In this document: in pieces, positions 46,611-55,400 of the stretch
Layout of the letters: each line of letters opens with the position of its first letter
Numbering within the stretch: position 1 is the stretch's first letter
DNA from: Candidatus Geothrix odensensis
GTDB lineage: Bacteria; Acidobacteriota; Holophagae; Holophagales; Holophagaceae
NCBI GenBank assembly: GCA_016714685.1
Contig: JADKCH010000001.1
Coordinates: 496,001 to 560,000 of the forward strand
Length of the DNA stretch: 64,000 nucleotides
Direction: 5' to 3'
Program-made: the position numbers and the translations under genes
Notes under the pieces: generated by a model
What the model was told of the DNA's origin: nothing
The model's input: only the letters and a program-made list of their open reading frames with translations
Databases searched by the model: none

Positions 46611-47599
46611 GGCGGGGACTCTGGATCTCGCTGGGCCTCCTGCCTCTGCTGGGTGTCGGCGGGTTCATCGCCTGGAAAGCCCGCGCCGTGGCACGGGAGC
46701 TGGTGGACCCGCCCTTCTACCGTCCGCAACCCCTGGCGCGCGTGGAGGCCACCTACCGCGAGCTGGCCGAGGGCCGCGACGGGGACCCGGGCGGCACCTG
46801 GAGCAGCGAGGAGGTCGACGGCTTGCAGCTCTGGCGGCTCACCCGCCCCACGCCCTCGCCCGGCATCGTGCTGCTGCTGCATGGCTTCGGCGACGACCGC
46901 TGGGGCACCAGCCCCGCCCTCAAGTGGTTCCCCCGCCTGGATGCGGCCATCTTCACCTACCGCCGGCGGGACGACGCCCTGCGGCACGGTGGCACCGCCC
47001 CGGCCGTCACTTTTGGAGCCATGGAATCACGGGATGTCGTCCGGATGGTCCACCACCTGGAGGACTCCGGCATCGAACGCCGCCGAATCCTCCTCCTGGG
47101 GCGCAGCCTGGGAGCTTCCGTGGGCCTCCTCGCCCTGGCCGAACTGGAACGCGAAGGCCGCGGTCCCCTGGCTGGTTTCATCTGGGAGGGCGCGCCGGCC
47201 AGCAGCCGCAGCTTCGCGGAGCGCCTGGTGCGCGGGCCCGAGGACCGCTGGTGGCACATCCTCGCCCCACCCATCGGGGCCGCGGCCACCGTCACAGCGG
47301 CACGCATGGGCGGCTACGCGCCAGAGGAGACGGACCTGCTCCTGCGTACGGAGGGAATGCGGCTGGCGACGCCCAGCCTCTGCTTCCTGGCCAGCCAGGA
47401 CCGGCTCGCGCCACCCGAGGTCCAGCATTCCCTGGCGGCCCGCTTCCAGAGTGGCCGCGTGATCGAGGTCCCCACCTGGCACCTCCACTGCGCAGAGGTC
47501 CTGGGACCCGGCTACACGGATGCCATCCGGGCGGCCGTTGACCAATGGTTCCCTCAAGACGCAGGAAGGGGCCCCGAAAGGCCCCGACCTGTCCGCTGA
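46607..47599 (+). CDS. Alpha/beta hydrolase with N-terminal membrane helix
   Basis: 330 residues. The GTG start overlaps the ferredoxin stop (GTGA). N-terminal helix about 5-24 (LWISLGLLPLLGVGGFIAW), then an alpha/beta hydrolase: VLLLHGFGDDRWGTSPA, nucleophile elbow LLGRSLGASVG (Ser in GRSLG), and a C-terminal WHLHCAEV carrying the probable catalytic His. Substrate unknown. Convergent with the CsgG-like gene (10 nt apart); a small GC hairpin in its last codons (about 47568-47585) may terminate it. Confidence 0.82.
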   Translation: MRRGLWISLGLLPLLGVGGFIAWKARAVARELVDPPFYRPQPLARVEATYRELAEGRDGDPGGTWSSEEVDGLQLWRLTRPTPSPGIVLLLHGFGDDRWGTSPALKWFPRLDAAIFTYRRRDDALRHGGTAPAVTFGAMESRDVVRMVHHLEDSGIERRRILLLGRSLGASVGLLALAELEREGRGPLAGFIWEGAPASSRSFAERLVRGPEDRWWHILAPPIGAAATVTAARMGGYAPEETDLLLRTEGMRLATPSLCFLASQDRLAPPEVQHSLAARFQSGRVIEVPTWHLHCAEVLGPGYTDAIRAAVDQWFPQDAGRGPERPRPVR

Positions 47600-47609
47600 G
47601 AGGGTGGTC

Positions 47610-48347
47610 CTACTCCTCCTCGTGGGCCTGCCCCGTGGCGCGGATCAGCTTGGGAGCGAGGCGCTGGACGATGGGCTCGAAGACCTTGTTCACCAGTTCC
47701 TCATCGTAGGAGACCTCAGCACCAGTACCGGCGACCTTCACGCTGGTGTCGTCCACCTTGCCGTCATCCCCCTTGGCGAACAGGATCTCGCCGGTCTCCA
47801 CTTCGATGAGGCGGATGTCCAGGCGTCCCGTGAAGGAGGCCTTCTTGATGTTCACGCTGCCGGCCACGGCACCGGCGGTGCTGTCCTTGGTGAGCTTGCC
47901 CACCAGGGCGCCCACACCCCAGCCGGAGCTGAAGCCGGATTCCTTGTACGCGAAGCGGGTGACCTTGCCGGTCATCACGTACTTCACGCCCAGCAGCTTC
48001 CCGATCTTCTGCACGGTGGCGGTATCGACCTCACCACTCTGCTGGAAGTTCAGCTCGGCCCGGATGTCCTGGAGGCGCTCCCGCTCGATGAGGCGGATCT
48101 TCCCGTTGGCCCTGTCCATGATCTCGGTGGTGAAGAGGTCCCGTAGCTGGTTGGAGATGGTACCCATCTGGTTGCCCCAGCCGCCGTGGCGCCAGCCGTG
48201 CCAGCAATCCGGGGCGGCCTTGAAGTCGAGGATGGCCAGCCGGGGCAGCTTGGCCTTTTCCTCTTTGGACATCTTCTTCTGGGCGAAGACGGGCGCGGTG
48301 ACGGCGAAAACGGCCAGGAGGGAGAGGATCAGGTTGCGAAGGCGCAT
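47610..48347 (-). CDS. CsgG-like secreted protein
   Basis: 245 residues from the ATG at 48347 with GGAGT upstream. Signal peptide ending AVFAQ (about 1-22) without a lipobox cysteine. Then a CsgG/curli-assembly-like fold: LPRLAILDFKAAP, LRDLFTTEIMDRANGKIRLI, VDTATVQKIGKLLGVKYVMTG and LDIRLIEVETGEILFAKGD. CsgG proteins form outer-membrane pores for curli, but many family members without lipidation are of unknown function, and no curli gene is near. Downstream of an HU/IHF gene, 26 nt apart. Confidence 0.8.
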   Translation of the reverse strand: MRLRNLILSLLAVFAVTAPVFAQKKMSKEEKAKLPRLAILDFKAAPDCWHGWRHGGWGNQMGTISNQLRDLFTTEIMDRANGKIRLIERERLQDIRAELNFQQSGEVDTATVQKIGKLLGVKYVMTGKVTRFAYKESGFSSGWGVGALVGKLTKDSTAGAVAGSVNIKKASFTGRLDIRLIEVETGEILFAKGDDGKVDDTSVKVAGTGAEVSYDEELVNKVFEPIVQRLAPKLIRATGQAHEEE

Positions 48348-48373
48348 GGGGACTCCAGTCGAAAACAAAGGGG

Positions 48374-48670
48374 TCAGTCGTCGATGAGCTTGCTGCGCAG
48401 CTCCTTGCCCAGCTTGAAGTACACCACGCGCTTGGGCGGCACCTGGATGCTCTCGCCGCTGCGCGGGTTGCGTCCCTGCCGGGCCCGGCGGTCCCGCAGG
48501 CGGAAGCTGCCGAAGCCACGCAACTCCACGCCTTCCCCGGTCTTGAGGGACTCGATGATGCTCTCCAGGAAGGTGTTCACCAGGAGGTCGGCATCTTTCT
48601 TCCCCAGTTCGAGCCGCTCCATCAGGTGTCGGGAGAGGTCGGCCTTGGTGAGGGTCTCCATCGCTTCCAT
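48374..48670 (-). CDS. HU/IHF-family DNA-binding protein
   Basis: 98 residues from the ATG at 48670 (GGAGTT upstream). The HU/IHF fold is clear: LTKADLSRHLMERL, a dimerisation helix, then VELRGFGSFRLRDRRARQGRNP, the DNA-bending beta-arm with its conserved proline, and YFKLGKELRSKL. Nucleoid protein that bends DNA. A sigma70-like promoter lies at 48719-48748. Confidence 0.93.
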   Translation of the reverse strand: MEAMETLTKADLSRHLMERLELGKKDADLLVNTFLESIIESLKTGEGVELRGFGSFRLRDRRARQGRNPRSGESIQVPPKRVVYFKLGKELRSKLIDD

Positions 48671-48718
48671 GGGAACTCCGAGGGGTGAGGGGGCTTAGGT
48701 GACGTGAGGGCAGTCCTC

Positions 48719-48748
48719 AATAAATCCCCATCCGTGCCTCGCGGTCAA
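48719..48748 (-). promoter_or_regulatory. Probable promoter of the HU/IHF gene
   Basis: Minus-strand TTGACC (48748-48743), 18-nt spacer, TTTATT (48724-48719). Start of the transcript would be about 40-45 nt before the ATG. Matches the consensus only moderately. Confidence 0.5.
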
Positions 48749-48770
48749 GAGGGACATCTCCATCCATTTG

Positions 48771-48794
48771 AAAAAAAGGGGGCCGAAGCCCCCC
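48771..48794 (-). terminator. Rho-independent terminator of pepA
   Basis: On the minus strand a G5-C5 type stem closed by a CTTCGG tetraloop region is followed by seven T. It is the only terminator in the window with a classic long T-tract. It lies 25 nt after the pepA stop codon and separates pepA from the HU promoter. Confidence 0.9.
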
Positions 48795-48818
48795 ATTCGA
48801 AGAGGACGCCCGGGTCCG

Positions 48819-50291
48819 TCAGTCCATGAGCCACTCGAGCAGGAAGCGGGGACCTTCCCCGCTTCCCCCGTGGGTCCGGTAATCCCGCTCCTTGCCGGAC
48901 CAGCTGCCGGACAGGTCCACGTGGGCCCAGGAGGCCTGCCCGACGAACTCGCGCAGGAACAGGCCCGCCGTGATGGTCCCGCCCCAGCGGATGCCGGTGA
49001 TGTTCTTCAGGTCGGCCAGGGGGCTCTTCAGCAGATCGGTGTACTCCTCCACCAGGGGCAGCTGCCAGAGGTACTCGCCGACGGAGCCCCCGGCATCCAT
49101 GAGCCGGTCCACCAGCTTCTGGTCCGTGCCCATCACCGCCGAGACCCCGTCGCCCATGGCGATGAGGGCGGCCCCGGTCAGGGTGGCGAGGTCCACCACG
49201 TGGTCTGCGCCCAGCTCGCTGGCATGGTGGAGCAGGTCGGCCAGCACCAGGCGCCCCTCGGCGTCCGTGTTGAGGACCTCGATGGTCTTGCCGCTGCGGC
49301 TGCGCAGCACATCGCCCGGTTTGTAGCTGGAGCCCGAGGGCATGTTCTCAACCAGGCCCAGCAGGCCCGTGACCTGCACAGGAATCTCCAGCTGCGCGCA
49401 GGCCACCAGGGTGGCCAGCACGATGGCCGCGCCGGTCATGTCGTCCTTCATGGTCTCCATGCCCGCGGCGTCCTTGAGGGAGAGGCCGCCGGAATCGAAG
49501 CAGACGCCCTTCCCCACGAGCACCACGTGTTTCTTCGGCTTCTCCTTGGGCTTGTACTCCAGCTTGACGACCCTCGGGGACTTGACGCTGCCCTGGCCGA
49601 CGGCCAGCACCGAGCGGAAGCCGCCCTTTTCAAGGGCCGGGACGTCCAGCACCTCGCAGTGGAGCTTGTGCTGCTTCGCGAGCTTCACGGCCATATCAGC
49701 GAAAACTTCGGGGTAGAGGTCACCGGCCGGAGTGTTGGCAAGGTCGCGGACGCGGTGGCAGGCGGCCACCCCGGCCTCGACCGCGGGCAGTTTGCGGCGC
49801 GCCTTGCGGGTGTCGTCACCATTCGTGAAGATCTCGATGGAGGTGAACTGTTTTGCTTCCGGCTTTCCGCCTTTGAAGGAAACGAAATCGTAATTCGCGA
49901 GCAGCGCGCCCTCGGTCACGGCCACCTGCACGGCGTCATGGTCGATGGTGGAGGTCGAGGGGGAGAGGATCCCGATCTTCTTCCACTTCTTCTTGAGACA
50001 GAAGCGCCCGGCGGTGCCCACGGCCTTGCGGATCTTGTTGAGCGTCACCTTCTCTTCATCGCCGAGGCCGACCAGCACCATCCACCGGCTCTCTTTCACG
50101 CCATTGGGGTGGTGGAGCGGCACAACTTCAAGATAGTCCGCCTTGAAATCCTCTTCGTCCATCACCTGGCGGGCAACCTTGCTGATGGCGAGTGGAAGGC
50201 GGTGGCGCTCGCGCCCGGAAAACACCGGAACGATTAAAGCATCTCCGGCAAAATCCTTACCGGTCTGAGAGCTGATATCCACTGAAGGCAT
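48819..50291 (-). CDS. pepA: Leucyl aminopeptidase (M17)
   Basis: 490 residues, normal for PepA. The C-terminal catalytic domain has VGKGVCFDSGGLSLK, MKDDMTGAAIV, EVLNTDAEGRLVLADLLHHA (signature NTDAEGRL with metal and catalytic residues) and GGTITAGLFLREFVG. Two-metal aminopeptidase for N-terminal Leu and others. RBS GGAGGAA before the ATG. Transcribed away from pabB; the 156 nt between them are unusually AT-rich and should hold both promoters. Confidence 0.95.
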   Translation of the reverse strand: MPSVDISSQTGKDFAGDALIVPVFSGRERHRLPLAISKVARQVMDEEDFKADYLEVVPLHHPNGVKESRWMVLVGLGDEEKVTLNKIRKAVGTAGRFCLKKKWKKIGILSPSTSTIDHDAVQVAVTEGALLANYDFVSFKGGKPEAKQFTSIEIFTNGDDTRKARRKLPAVEAGVAACHRVRDLANTPAGDLYPEVFADMAVKLAKQHKLHCEVLDVPALEKGGFRSVLAVGQGSVKSPRVVKLEYKPKEKPKKHVVLVGKGVCFDSGGLSLKDAAGMETMKDDMTGAAIVLATLVACAQLEIPVQVTGLLGLVENMPSGSSYKPGDVLRSRSGKTIEVLNTDAEGRLVLADLLHHASELGADHVVDLATLTGAALIAMGDGVSAVMGTDQKLVDRLMDAGGSVGEYLWQLPLVEEYTDLLKSPLADLKNITGIRWGGTITAGLFLREFVGQASWAHVDLSGSWSGKERDYRTHGGSGEGPRFLLEWLMD

Positions 50292-50447
50292 GGGAGTTCC
50301 TCCTGGGAAACGAGGCTAGATCGATTCGATAAAAAAGGAAAGTTCATTTTTCGCGCTTTAATTGTCACAGACATGCAATTTGATAACAGCCACTTTTCAA
50401 ACACTAGCCACCTGAGCCAGTTGCAGGTTCCGATGGGATCATGTCCC

Positions 50448-51728
50448 ATGGACCTCGCCCCCCGGCACCGCCACCCCCTCCCGCTTCCCGCCTCCTGGCC
50501 GGCCTGCGCCCAGGGGCTGCTCCAGCGGGGCGCCGCCTGGCTGCACACCGGCGACACCGGGGAGAGTCTCCTGGCCCTGCCCGGGCAGGCCCTGGTCTCC
50601 CGCTGGAATGGCCGAGCCTGGGAGAACCGGCTCGGCGGCGGCCCCCTGCCCGGCTCCCCCTGGGAGGCCCTGGCTTCTGCCGTGGCTCGAAAGTCGTGTC
50701 CCTGGATCGGCGCCGCCACCTTCGAGCTGGCCTGCGACGAGGCGGGGCTGCCCCGGAAGCCACTGGAAGCAGGTGCCCTGGGCCAACATTGGGCTCCGGT
50801 GGAGGAAGCCCTGCATGTGAAGGATGGCCAGGCGGAACGCTGGTCCTGGGTCGATTCTCCTGCAGGCCAGGACCGCTGGATGGACTGGCTGGCTCCGGCA
50901 GCTGAACTGGGACGCGCCTCGGTCCAGTTGGAAGCGCTCTGGGGCGAAGCACAGCACCAGGCCGCGGTGGAAGAAATCCAGGTTCGCATCCTGGACGGTG
51001 ACTTCTACGTCGCAAACCTCTGCGCGCCTTTCAAAGGACGGCTTTCCGGAGACCCGGTGGCCCTGGCGCTCATGGCCTTCCAGCGGGCACGACCGCCCTT
51101 CGGCGCCCTGCTGGACCTCGGGGGGCTTCAGCTGCTCAGCCTCAGCATGGAGCGCCTGCTGTCCCGCCGGGGGTCACTGCTCCGCTCCCAGCCCATCAAG
51201 GGCAGTGCCCCGCTGACCGGGGACCCGGAGCGCGATCACATGGCGGCTGAAGCCCTCGCCGCCGATCCCAAGGAAAGGGCGGAGCACACCATGATCCTGG
51301 ATCTGGTGCGCAACGACCTGGGGCGGGTGGCCGTGGCTGGCTCAGTGCAGGTGGTCCGCCCCATGGCCGTGGAGACCTATCCCACGGTCCAGCACCTGGT
51401 CAGCACCGTGGAGGCCACGGCCCGGCCCGGCCTGGGCCTGGCTGAGCTCCTGCGGGCCGTGCTGCCCGGTGGAAGCGTCACCGGCGCTCCGAAACACGCT
51501 GTCTGTGGCCACCTGGCGCAGGCCGAGGCCGGTCCGCGGGGCTTCTACTGCGGGGCGGTCGGCTGGATCTCCGCCAACGGGGACCTGGACTTGGCTCTGC
51601 CCATCCGCACCGCCCAGATCCAGGGGGAGCAGCTGACCTACTGGACCGGCGGCGGCATCACCCGGCGCAGCGATCCGGCCCGCGAATGGGCCGAATTGCA
51701 CCTGAAGACCCGGGCCATCACGGGCTGA
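50448..51728 (+). CDS. pabB: Para-aminobenzoate synthase component I (chorismate-binding)
   Basis: 426 residues from the ATG at 50448; ATGs at 50373 and 50433 are possible but fall in AT-rich DNA. The C-terminal two thirds are the chorismate-binding domain: YVANLCAPFKG, RSQPIKGSAP, MILDLVRNDLGRV, VETYPTVQHLVSTVEA, LPGGSVTGAPK and GFYCGAVGWI. It makes 4-amino-4-deoxychorismate for folate. PIKGSAP, in place of the usual PIKGT, is a mild change. No glutamine amidotransferase (PabA) or lyase (PabC) gene adjoins it. Its TGA abuts the HNH gene stop (TGATCA). Confidence 0.88.
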   Translation: MDLAPRHRHPLPLPASWPACAQGLLQRGAAWLHTGDTGESLLALPGQALVSRWNGRAWENRLGGGPLPGSPWEALASAVARKSCPWIGAATFELACDEAGLPRKPLEAGALGQHWAPVEEALHVKDGQAERWSWVDSPAGQDRWMDWLAPAAELGRASVQLEALWGEAQHQAAVEEIQVRILDGDFYVANLCAPFKGRLSGDPVALALMAFQRARPPFGALLDLGGLQLLSLSMERLLSRRGSLLRSQPIKGSAPLTGDPERDHMAAEALAADPKERAEHTMILDLVRNDLGRVAVAGSVQVVRPMAVETYPTVQHLVSTVEATARPGLGLAELLRAVLPGGSVTGAPKHAVCGHLAQAEAGPRGFYCGAVGWISANGDLDLALPIRTAQIQGEQLTYWTGGGITRRSDPAREWAELHLKTRAITG

Positions 51729-52235
51729 TCAGGCCGCGCTGGCGCGCTTCAGGAGCTCCTCGAAGCGCTCGAAGAGGTGGGCCCTCGGCCCCTTGGGTTG
51801 GCGCTTCAGCACCATGCCCGCCTGCTCCGGCGTGCGCCCACCCTTGGTCTGGTTGCAGCCGAGGCAGCAGCCCACCAGGTTCTGCCAGGTGGTGGAGCCG
51901 CCCTGGCAGAGGGGGATCACATGGTCCACGGTGGTGGCCTTCTTCGCGCAGCCCTCGTACTGGCAGAGGAAGTGGTCGCGCCGGAGGACCCGGCGCTCCA
52001 GCCGCCCCAGCAGCAGCTTGGAGTCGCTGCAGGCCTGGGCGTGGGGGAAGATGATCAGCTCCAGCCTCCCGGCCAGGTCGCCATGCCGCTCGAAGGTGGC
52101 GGGATTCAGGACATGGGCCCGCCCGGAGACGACCGCGCAGAGGGCGCGGCGGCGGCTGACTTCCTGCATGGGGACGTAGTTCCGGTCCACGGCGATGACT
52201 TCGCCGGCCCCGTGGCGTTCGCGTCCCTTCAGCAT
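51729..52235 (-). CDS. HNH endonuclease family protein
   Basis: 168 residues from the ATG at 52235 (GGGGGG upstream). Matches the widespread HNH proteins beginning AVDRNYVPMQEVSRRRAL. Zinc/HNH motif: RDHFLCQYEGC, VDHVIPLCQGG (HNH catalytic His), NLVGCCLGCNQTKG. Probably a house-keeping or defence nuclease of unknown target; common on bacterial chromosomes. Last gene in the eight-gene minus-strand run, 55 nt after rmuC. Confidence 0.88.
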   Translation of the reverse strand: MLKGRERHGAGEVIAVDRNYVPMQEVSRRRALCAVVSGRAHVLNPATFERHGDLAGRLELIIFPHAQACSDSKLLLGRLERRVLRRDHFLCQYEGCAKKATTVDHVIPLCQGGSTTWQNLVGCCLGCNQTKGGRTPEQAGMVLKRQPKGPRAHLFERFEELLKRASAA

Positions 52236-52290
52236 CACCCCCCCGGTGTTTGCCCGAATCCTAAGGCATTCCCAGGGATTGTGAAGTGAA

Positions 52291-53562
52291 TTATTCCCCT
52301 CGGTACGGGCCCGGCAGCGTGCCCTGGAGCTCCACTTCCGGGAGGGCCTCCACCCCCGCCAGACGCTTCTCCATGCGTTCCTTGCCTTTGGAGACCTCAC
52401 CGAGCTTGGAGCTGGCCTCATCGAGCTTCTTCTGGACCGAGGCCAGGGACTCCCCGAATTTCCCGAACTCGGTCTTCACCTGCCCGAGCACCTTCCAGAC
52501 CTCGCCGCTCTGCTTGCTGATCGCCAGGGTCTTGAAACCCACCTGCAGGCTGTTGAGGAAGGCCGTGAGCGTGGTGGGGCCCACGAAGGTGACCTTGCAC
52601 TCCCGCTGGATCCGCTCCAGCAGGCCCGGCCGCCGCAGGGCCTCGGCGTAGAGGCCTTCGAAGGGCAGGAAGAGCAGCGCGAAGTCCGTGCTGTTGGGGG
52701 GGGCGATGTACTTGTCGCGGATGTCCCGGGCCTGGGACAGCAGCCGGACCTCCAGCGCCCGGCCGGCGGCCTCCACGGCGGGGAGGTCGCCCAGCTCGTA
52801 GGCCTCCATGAGCCGCTGGTAGTCCTCCAGGGGGAACTTCGCGTCGATGGGCAGCCAGACCGTGCCACCCTCCTCGGCCCCCGGCAGCTTCACCGCGAAC
52901 TCGACGATCTCGGGCGAGCGGGGCCGGATCTTCACGTTGGCCGCGTACTGCCCGGGCGAGAGGAACTGCTCCAGCAGCGCCCCGAGCTGGGCCTCGCCGA
53001 GGACGCCGCGGGTCTTCACGTTGGTGAGGGCGCGCTTCAGGCCGCCCACATCCTGGGCCAGGGACTGCATCTCGCCGAGCCCCTTCTGCACCTGCTCGAG
53101 GCGCTGGGCCACCAGGTTGAAGCTCTCGCCCAGGCGCTTCTCCAGGGCCTCGTGCAGCTTCTCGTCCACGGTGCGCCGCATCTGCTCCAGCCGTTCCTCC
53201 GTTGAGGTCTGGATGGCCGCCAGGCGCTTCTCCACCTGCTGCTGCACCTGGTTCAACTGCGCGGCCTGCTCGTCCCGGGAGGACTTCAGGGCGTCCTGCG
53301 TGGTCGTGACCAGCAGCCGGAAGCCCTCGGCCAGCTTCTCGGCCTGGGCGGTGCGGATGCCGCCCAGCTCGGCCACCAGTGGCTGGAGCTGGGCCACCAG
53401 GGCCTGGTGGGACTCGGTACGGTCCCTGGAAGACAGCTCGTCGGCATGCCGCCGAAGGGCATCAAAGGGAGTCGGGTCGGCCGGGGGGCGGCGCAGGCTG
53501 GCCCAGGCCGCCACCGCGGCCAGGAGCAAGGTGAGAACGGCGAGGGTGAGGGCGAGGCTCAT
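52291..53562 (-). CDS. rmuC: DNA recombination protein RmuC
   Basis: 423 residues. N-terminal membrane helix (about 2-22), a long coiled coil (about 40-190), then the RmuC nuclease-like domain: RGVLGEAQLGALLEQFLSPG, EFAVKLPGAEEGGTVWLPID (with LPIDAKFP), RDIRDKYIAPPNSTDFALLF and PFEGLYAEAL. Implicated in limiting inversions and in repair of DNA-protein crosslinks. 7 nt after tsaE. Start chosen at MSLALTL; the ribosome site is weak. Confidence 0.93.
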   Translation of the reverse strand: MSLALTLAVLTLLLAAVAAWASLRRPPADPTPFDALRRHADELSSRDRTESHQALVAQLQPLVAELGGIRTAQAEKLAEGFRLLVTTTQDALKSSRDEQAAQLNQVQQQVEKRLAAIQTSTEERLEQMRRTVDEKLHEALEKRLGESFNLVAQRLEQVQKGLGEMQSLAQDVGGLKRALTNVKTRGVLGEAQLGALLEQFLSPGQYAANVKIRPRSPEIVEFAVKLPGAEEGGTVWLPIDAKFPLEDYQRLMEAYELGDLPAVEAAGRALEVRLLSQARDIRDKYIAPPNSTDFALLFLPFEGLYAEALRRPGLLERIQRECKVTFVGPTTLTAFLNSLQVGFKTLAISKQSGEVWKVLGQVKTEFGKFGESLASVQKKLDEASSKLGEVSKGKERMEKRLAGVEALPEVELQGTLPGPYRGE

Positions 53563-53569
53563 GGATCCA

Positions 53570-54004
53570 TCATCGCGCGGCCGGCTCGTCAGGCAGTGTC
53601 CAATCCGCCCGCCGTCCCGCTTCTTGCGCCGTGAGCTCCAGACGGGCCACCCAGCCCGTGGGCCAGGGCCCATCTCCGCCCGCCCACTCGACCACCAGGC
53701 GGTCCCCGGCGCCGAGGCTCTCTTCCAGGCCCAGCGACCAGGCCCCGTCGGGACCCGTGCGGAAGAGGTCCAGGTGGAACAGGCGCCCTTCGGAACAGCC
53801 GTAGCGATGCAGGACCGCATAGGTGGGCGAGGCGACCTCCTCGGGATCGCCGCCGAGGCCCCGCAGGAAGCCCCGGGTCCAGGTGGTCTTGCCCGCGCCC
53901 AGCCCACCCTTCAGCAGCCAGGTCCCGCCGGGAGGGGTCAGCCGGGCCAGGGCTTCGCCCAGGGCCTCGGTGGCCTCCTCGTCGGCCAGAAACCGCTCAG
54001 GCAC
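53570..54004 (-). CDS. tsaE: tRNA threonylcarbamoyladenosine biosynthesis ATPase TsaE
   Basis: 144 residues from the GTG at 54004 with CGGAG upstream; it overlaps the nnr stop by 8 nt. P-loop LLKGGLGAGKTTWTRGFLRG, SPTYAVLHRY (conserved SPTF/Y-type segment), LFHLDLFR and VVEWAG (the VEWxE/D region). Works with TsaB and TsaD to make t6A37 in ANN-decoding tRNAs; those partners are not here. Confidence 0.92.
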   Translation of the reverse strand: MPERFLADEEATEALGEALARLTPPGGTWLLKGGLGAGKTTWTRGFLRGLGGDPEEVASPTYAVLHRYGCSEGRLFHLDLFRTGPDGAWSLGLEESLGAGDRLVVEWAGGDGPWPTGWVARLELTAQEAGRRADWTLPDEPAAR

Positions 54005-55391
54005 GCAGCAGCTCCGGCAGGAGTCCCGCGAGGTCCGTGGGGAGCAGGCCGGCCCCGGGCAGCCGGTCAGCGGCGGCGCCATGGAACCAGGCCGCGGCGG
54101 CCACAGCCTCGCGCATGGGCAGTCCCTGGGCCCGGAAGCCCGCCACCATGCCGGCCAGCAGATCGCCGCTGCCACCCGTGGCCATGCCCGGGTGGCCCGT
54201 GGGATTGATCCAGAGATCCTCCCGCGCGCCCCCGCCGATGACGCTCTGGGCGCCCTTGAGGAGCAGGACGCCGGGGCGCCCCGCGGCCACCTGCCGGGCC
54301 TGCGCCAGGCGCTCGTCCATCAGGAGGGGGCGGGACAGGCGGAAGAGGCGGGCGAACTCGCCGGGATGGGGCGTGATGGCCGTGCCGGGGCGATCCATCC
54401 ACCGCCGGCCCTCGCCTTCCTTCAGCGCCGAGGCATCCACCACCAGGGGACCGTCCCAGTCCGGCACCTGGCTGATGCCGCCCGGACCCACCAGGAGAAC
54501 GTCGGCCTCCGGGGGAACCAGGCCCTGCCAGGCCCGCACCATGGCCTCGGGCACCTGGGCCGCGATCTCGGCCCGGACATCGGGTTCAGTCAACACCGTC
54601 ACCAGTCCAGCCCCCACCCGCAGGGCGCCCAGGGCCGCCAGCACGGCGGCGCCGCTCATGCCGAGGCTGCCCGCCCGGATGACCACGTGGCCGAAGCTGC
54701 CCTTGTGGGCGTTCCACTCCCGGGCGGAAAGCACGGGGCGTCCCAGCAGCTGCATGGCCGCCCTGGGCGCCTGGTCCAGCGGGATGGGAATGACAGAGAT
54801 CTCTCCGCAGTGGTCTCGGGCCGGAAGCAGTCCGTGACAGACCTTGCGGGCCCCGAAGCAGGCGGTCCGGGTAGCACGGACAGCTTCGCCGGAAAGCTCG
54901 GCCGCACTGGGATCCAGCCCCGAAGGCAGGTCCAGGGCGAGCACCGGCAGGCCGCTGGCGTTCAGCGCGCGCACCCAGGCCAGGGCCGCACCCTCAAGTG
55001 GACGGGTGGTGCCGAGGCCGAACAGCCCATCGACCACCCAGCCGCGCCAGCTCTTCATGAGTTCGACTGGATCGGCCGCGGTCTGGACCGTGCCACCGAG
55101 CCCCTTCCACAACCGGACCTGGATCGCGGCATCCCCTCGCCATTCAGCCCAGATGTTGGGTGCCCAGACCTGGACCGCCCGCCCCTGCAATCGGGCAAGG
55201 CGCGCCAGGGCCACGGCGTCCCCACCGTTATTGCCGGGTCCCGCCAGGACATGGAGCGGCTCGCCAGGAGGCAGCAGTGCCAGGGCCCCCAGGGCCGCAT
55301 GCTCCTGGAGGACCAGCGACGGAATGCCCCAGTCCTCGATGGCCTGGCGCTCCGCAGCCCGCATCTCGTCGGCAGTGAGGAGGGGTATCAT
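53997..55391 (-). CDS. nnr: Bifunctional NAD(P)H-hydrate epimerase/dehydratase
   Basis: 464 residues. N-terminal YjeF-N epimerase (about 1-210): ADEMRAAERQAIEDW, VLAGPGNNGGDAVALAR, VVDGLFGLGTTR, LALDLPSGLDPSA. C-terminal ADP-dependent dehydratase (about 225-460): HKGSFGHVVIRAGSLGMSGA, LVGPGG, ITPHPGEFARLF, LLKGAQSVIGG and MATGGSGDLLAGMVAG. Repairs damaged NADH/NADPH hydrates. Followed by tsaE with overlap, an association seen in many bacteria; preceded by purN (9 nt). Confidence 0.95.
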   Translation of the reverse strand: MIPLLTADEMRAAERQAIEDWGIPSLVLQEHAALGALALLPPGEPLHVLAGPGNNGGDAVALARLARLQGRAVQVWAPNIWAEWRGDAAIQVRLWKGLGGTVQTAADPVELMKSWRGWVVDGLFGLGTTRPLEGAALAWVRALNASGLPVLALDLPSGLDPSAAELSGEAVRATRTACFGARKVCHGLLPARDHCGEISVIPIPLDQAPRAAMQLLGRPVLSAREWNAHKGSFGHVVIRAGSLGMSGAAVLAALGALRVGAGLVTVLTEPDVRAEIAAQVPEAMVRAWQGLVPPEADVLLVGPGGISQVPDWDGPLVVDASALKEGEGRRWMDRPGTAITPHPGEFARLFRLSRPLLMDERLAQARQVAAGRPGVLLLKGAQSVIGGGAREDLWINPTGHPGMATGGSGDLLAGMVAGFRAQGLPMREAVAAAAWFHGAAADRLPGAGLLPTDLAGLLPELLRA

Positions 55392-55400
55392 CCCCCCAGT

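Noticed and set aside
47568..47585. Hairpin GGGGCC/GGCCCC in the last codons of the hydrolase gene
   Set aside because: Only 6 bp, within coding sequence and without a T-tract; too weak to list as a terminator.
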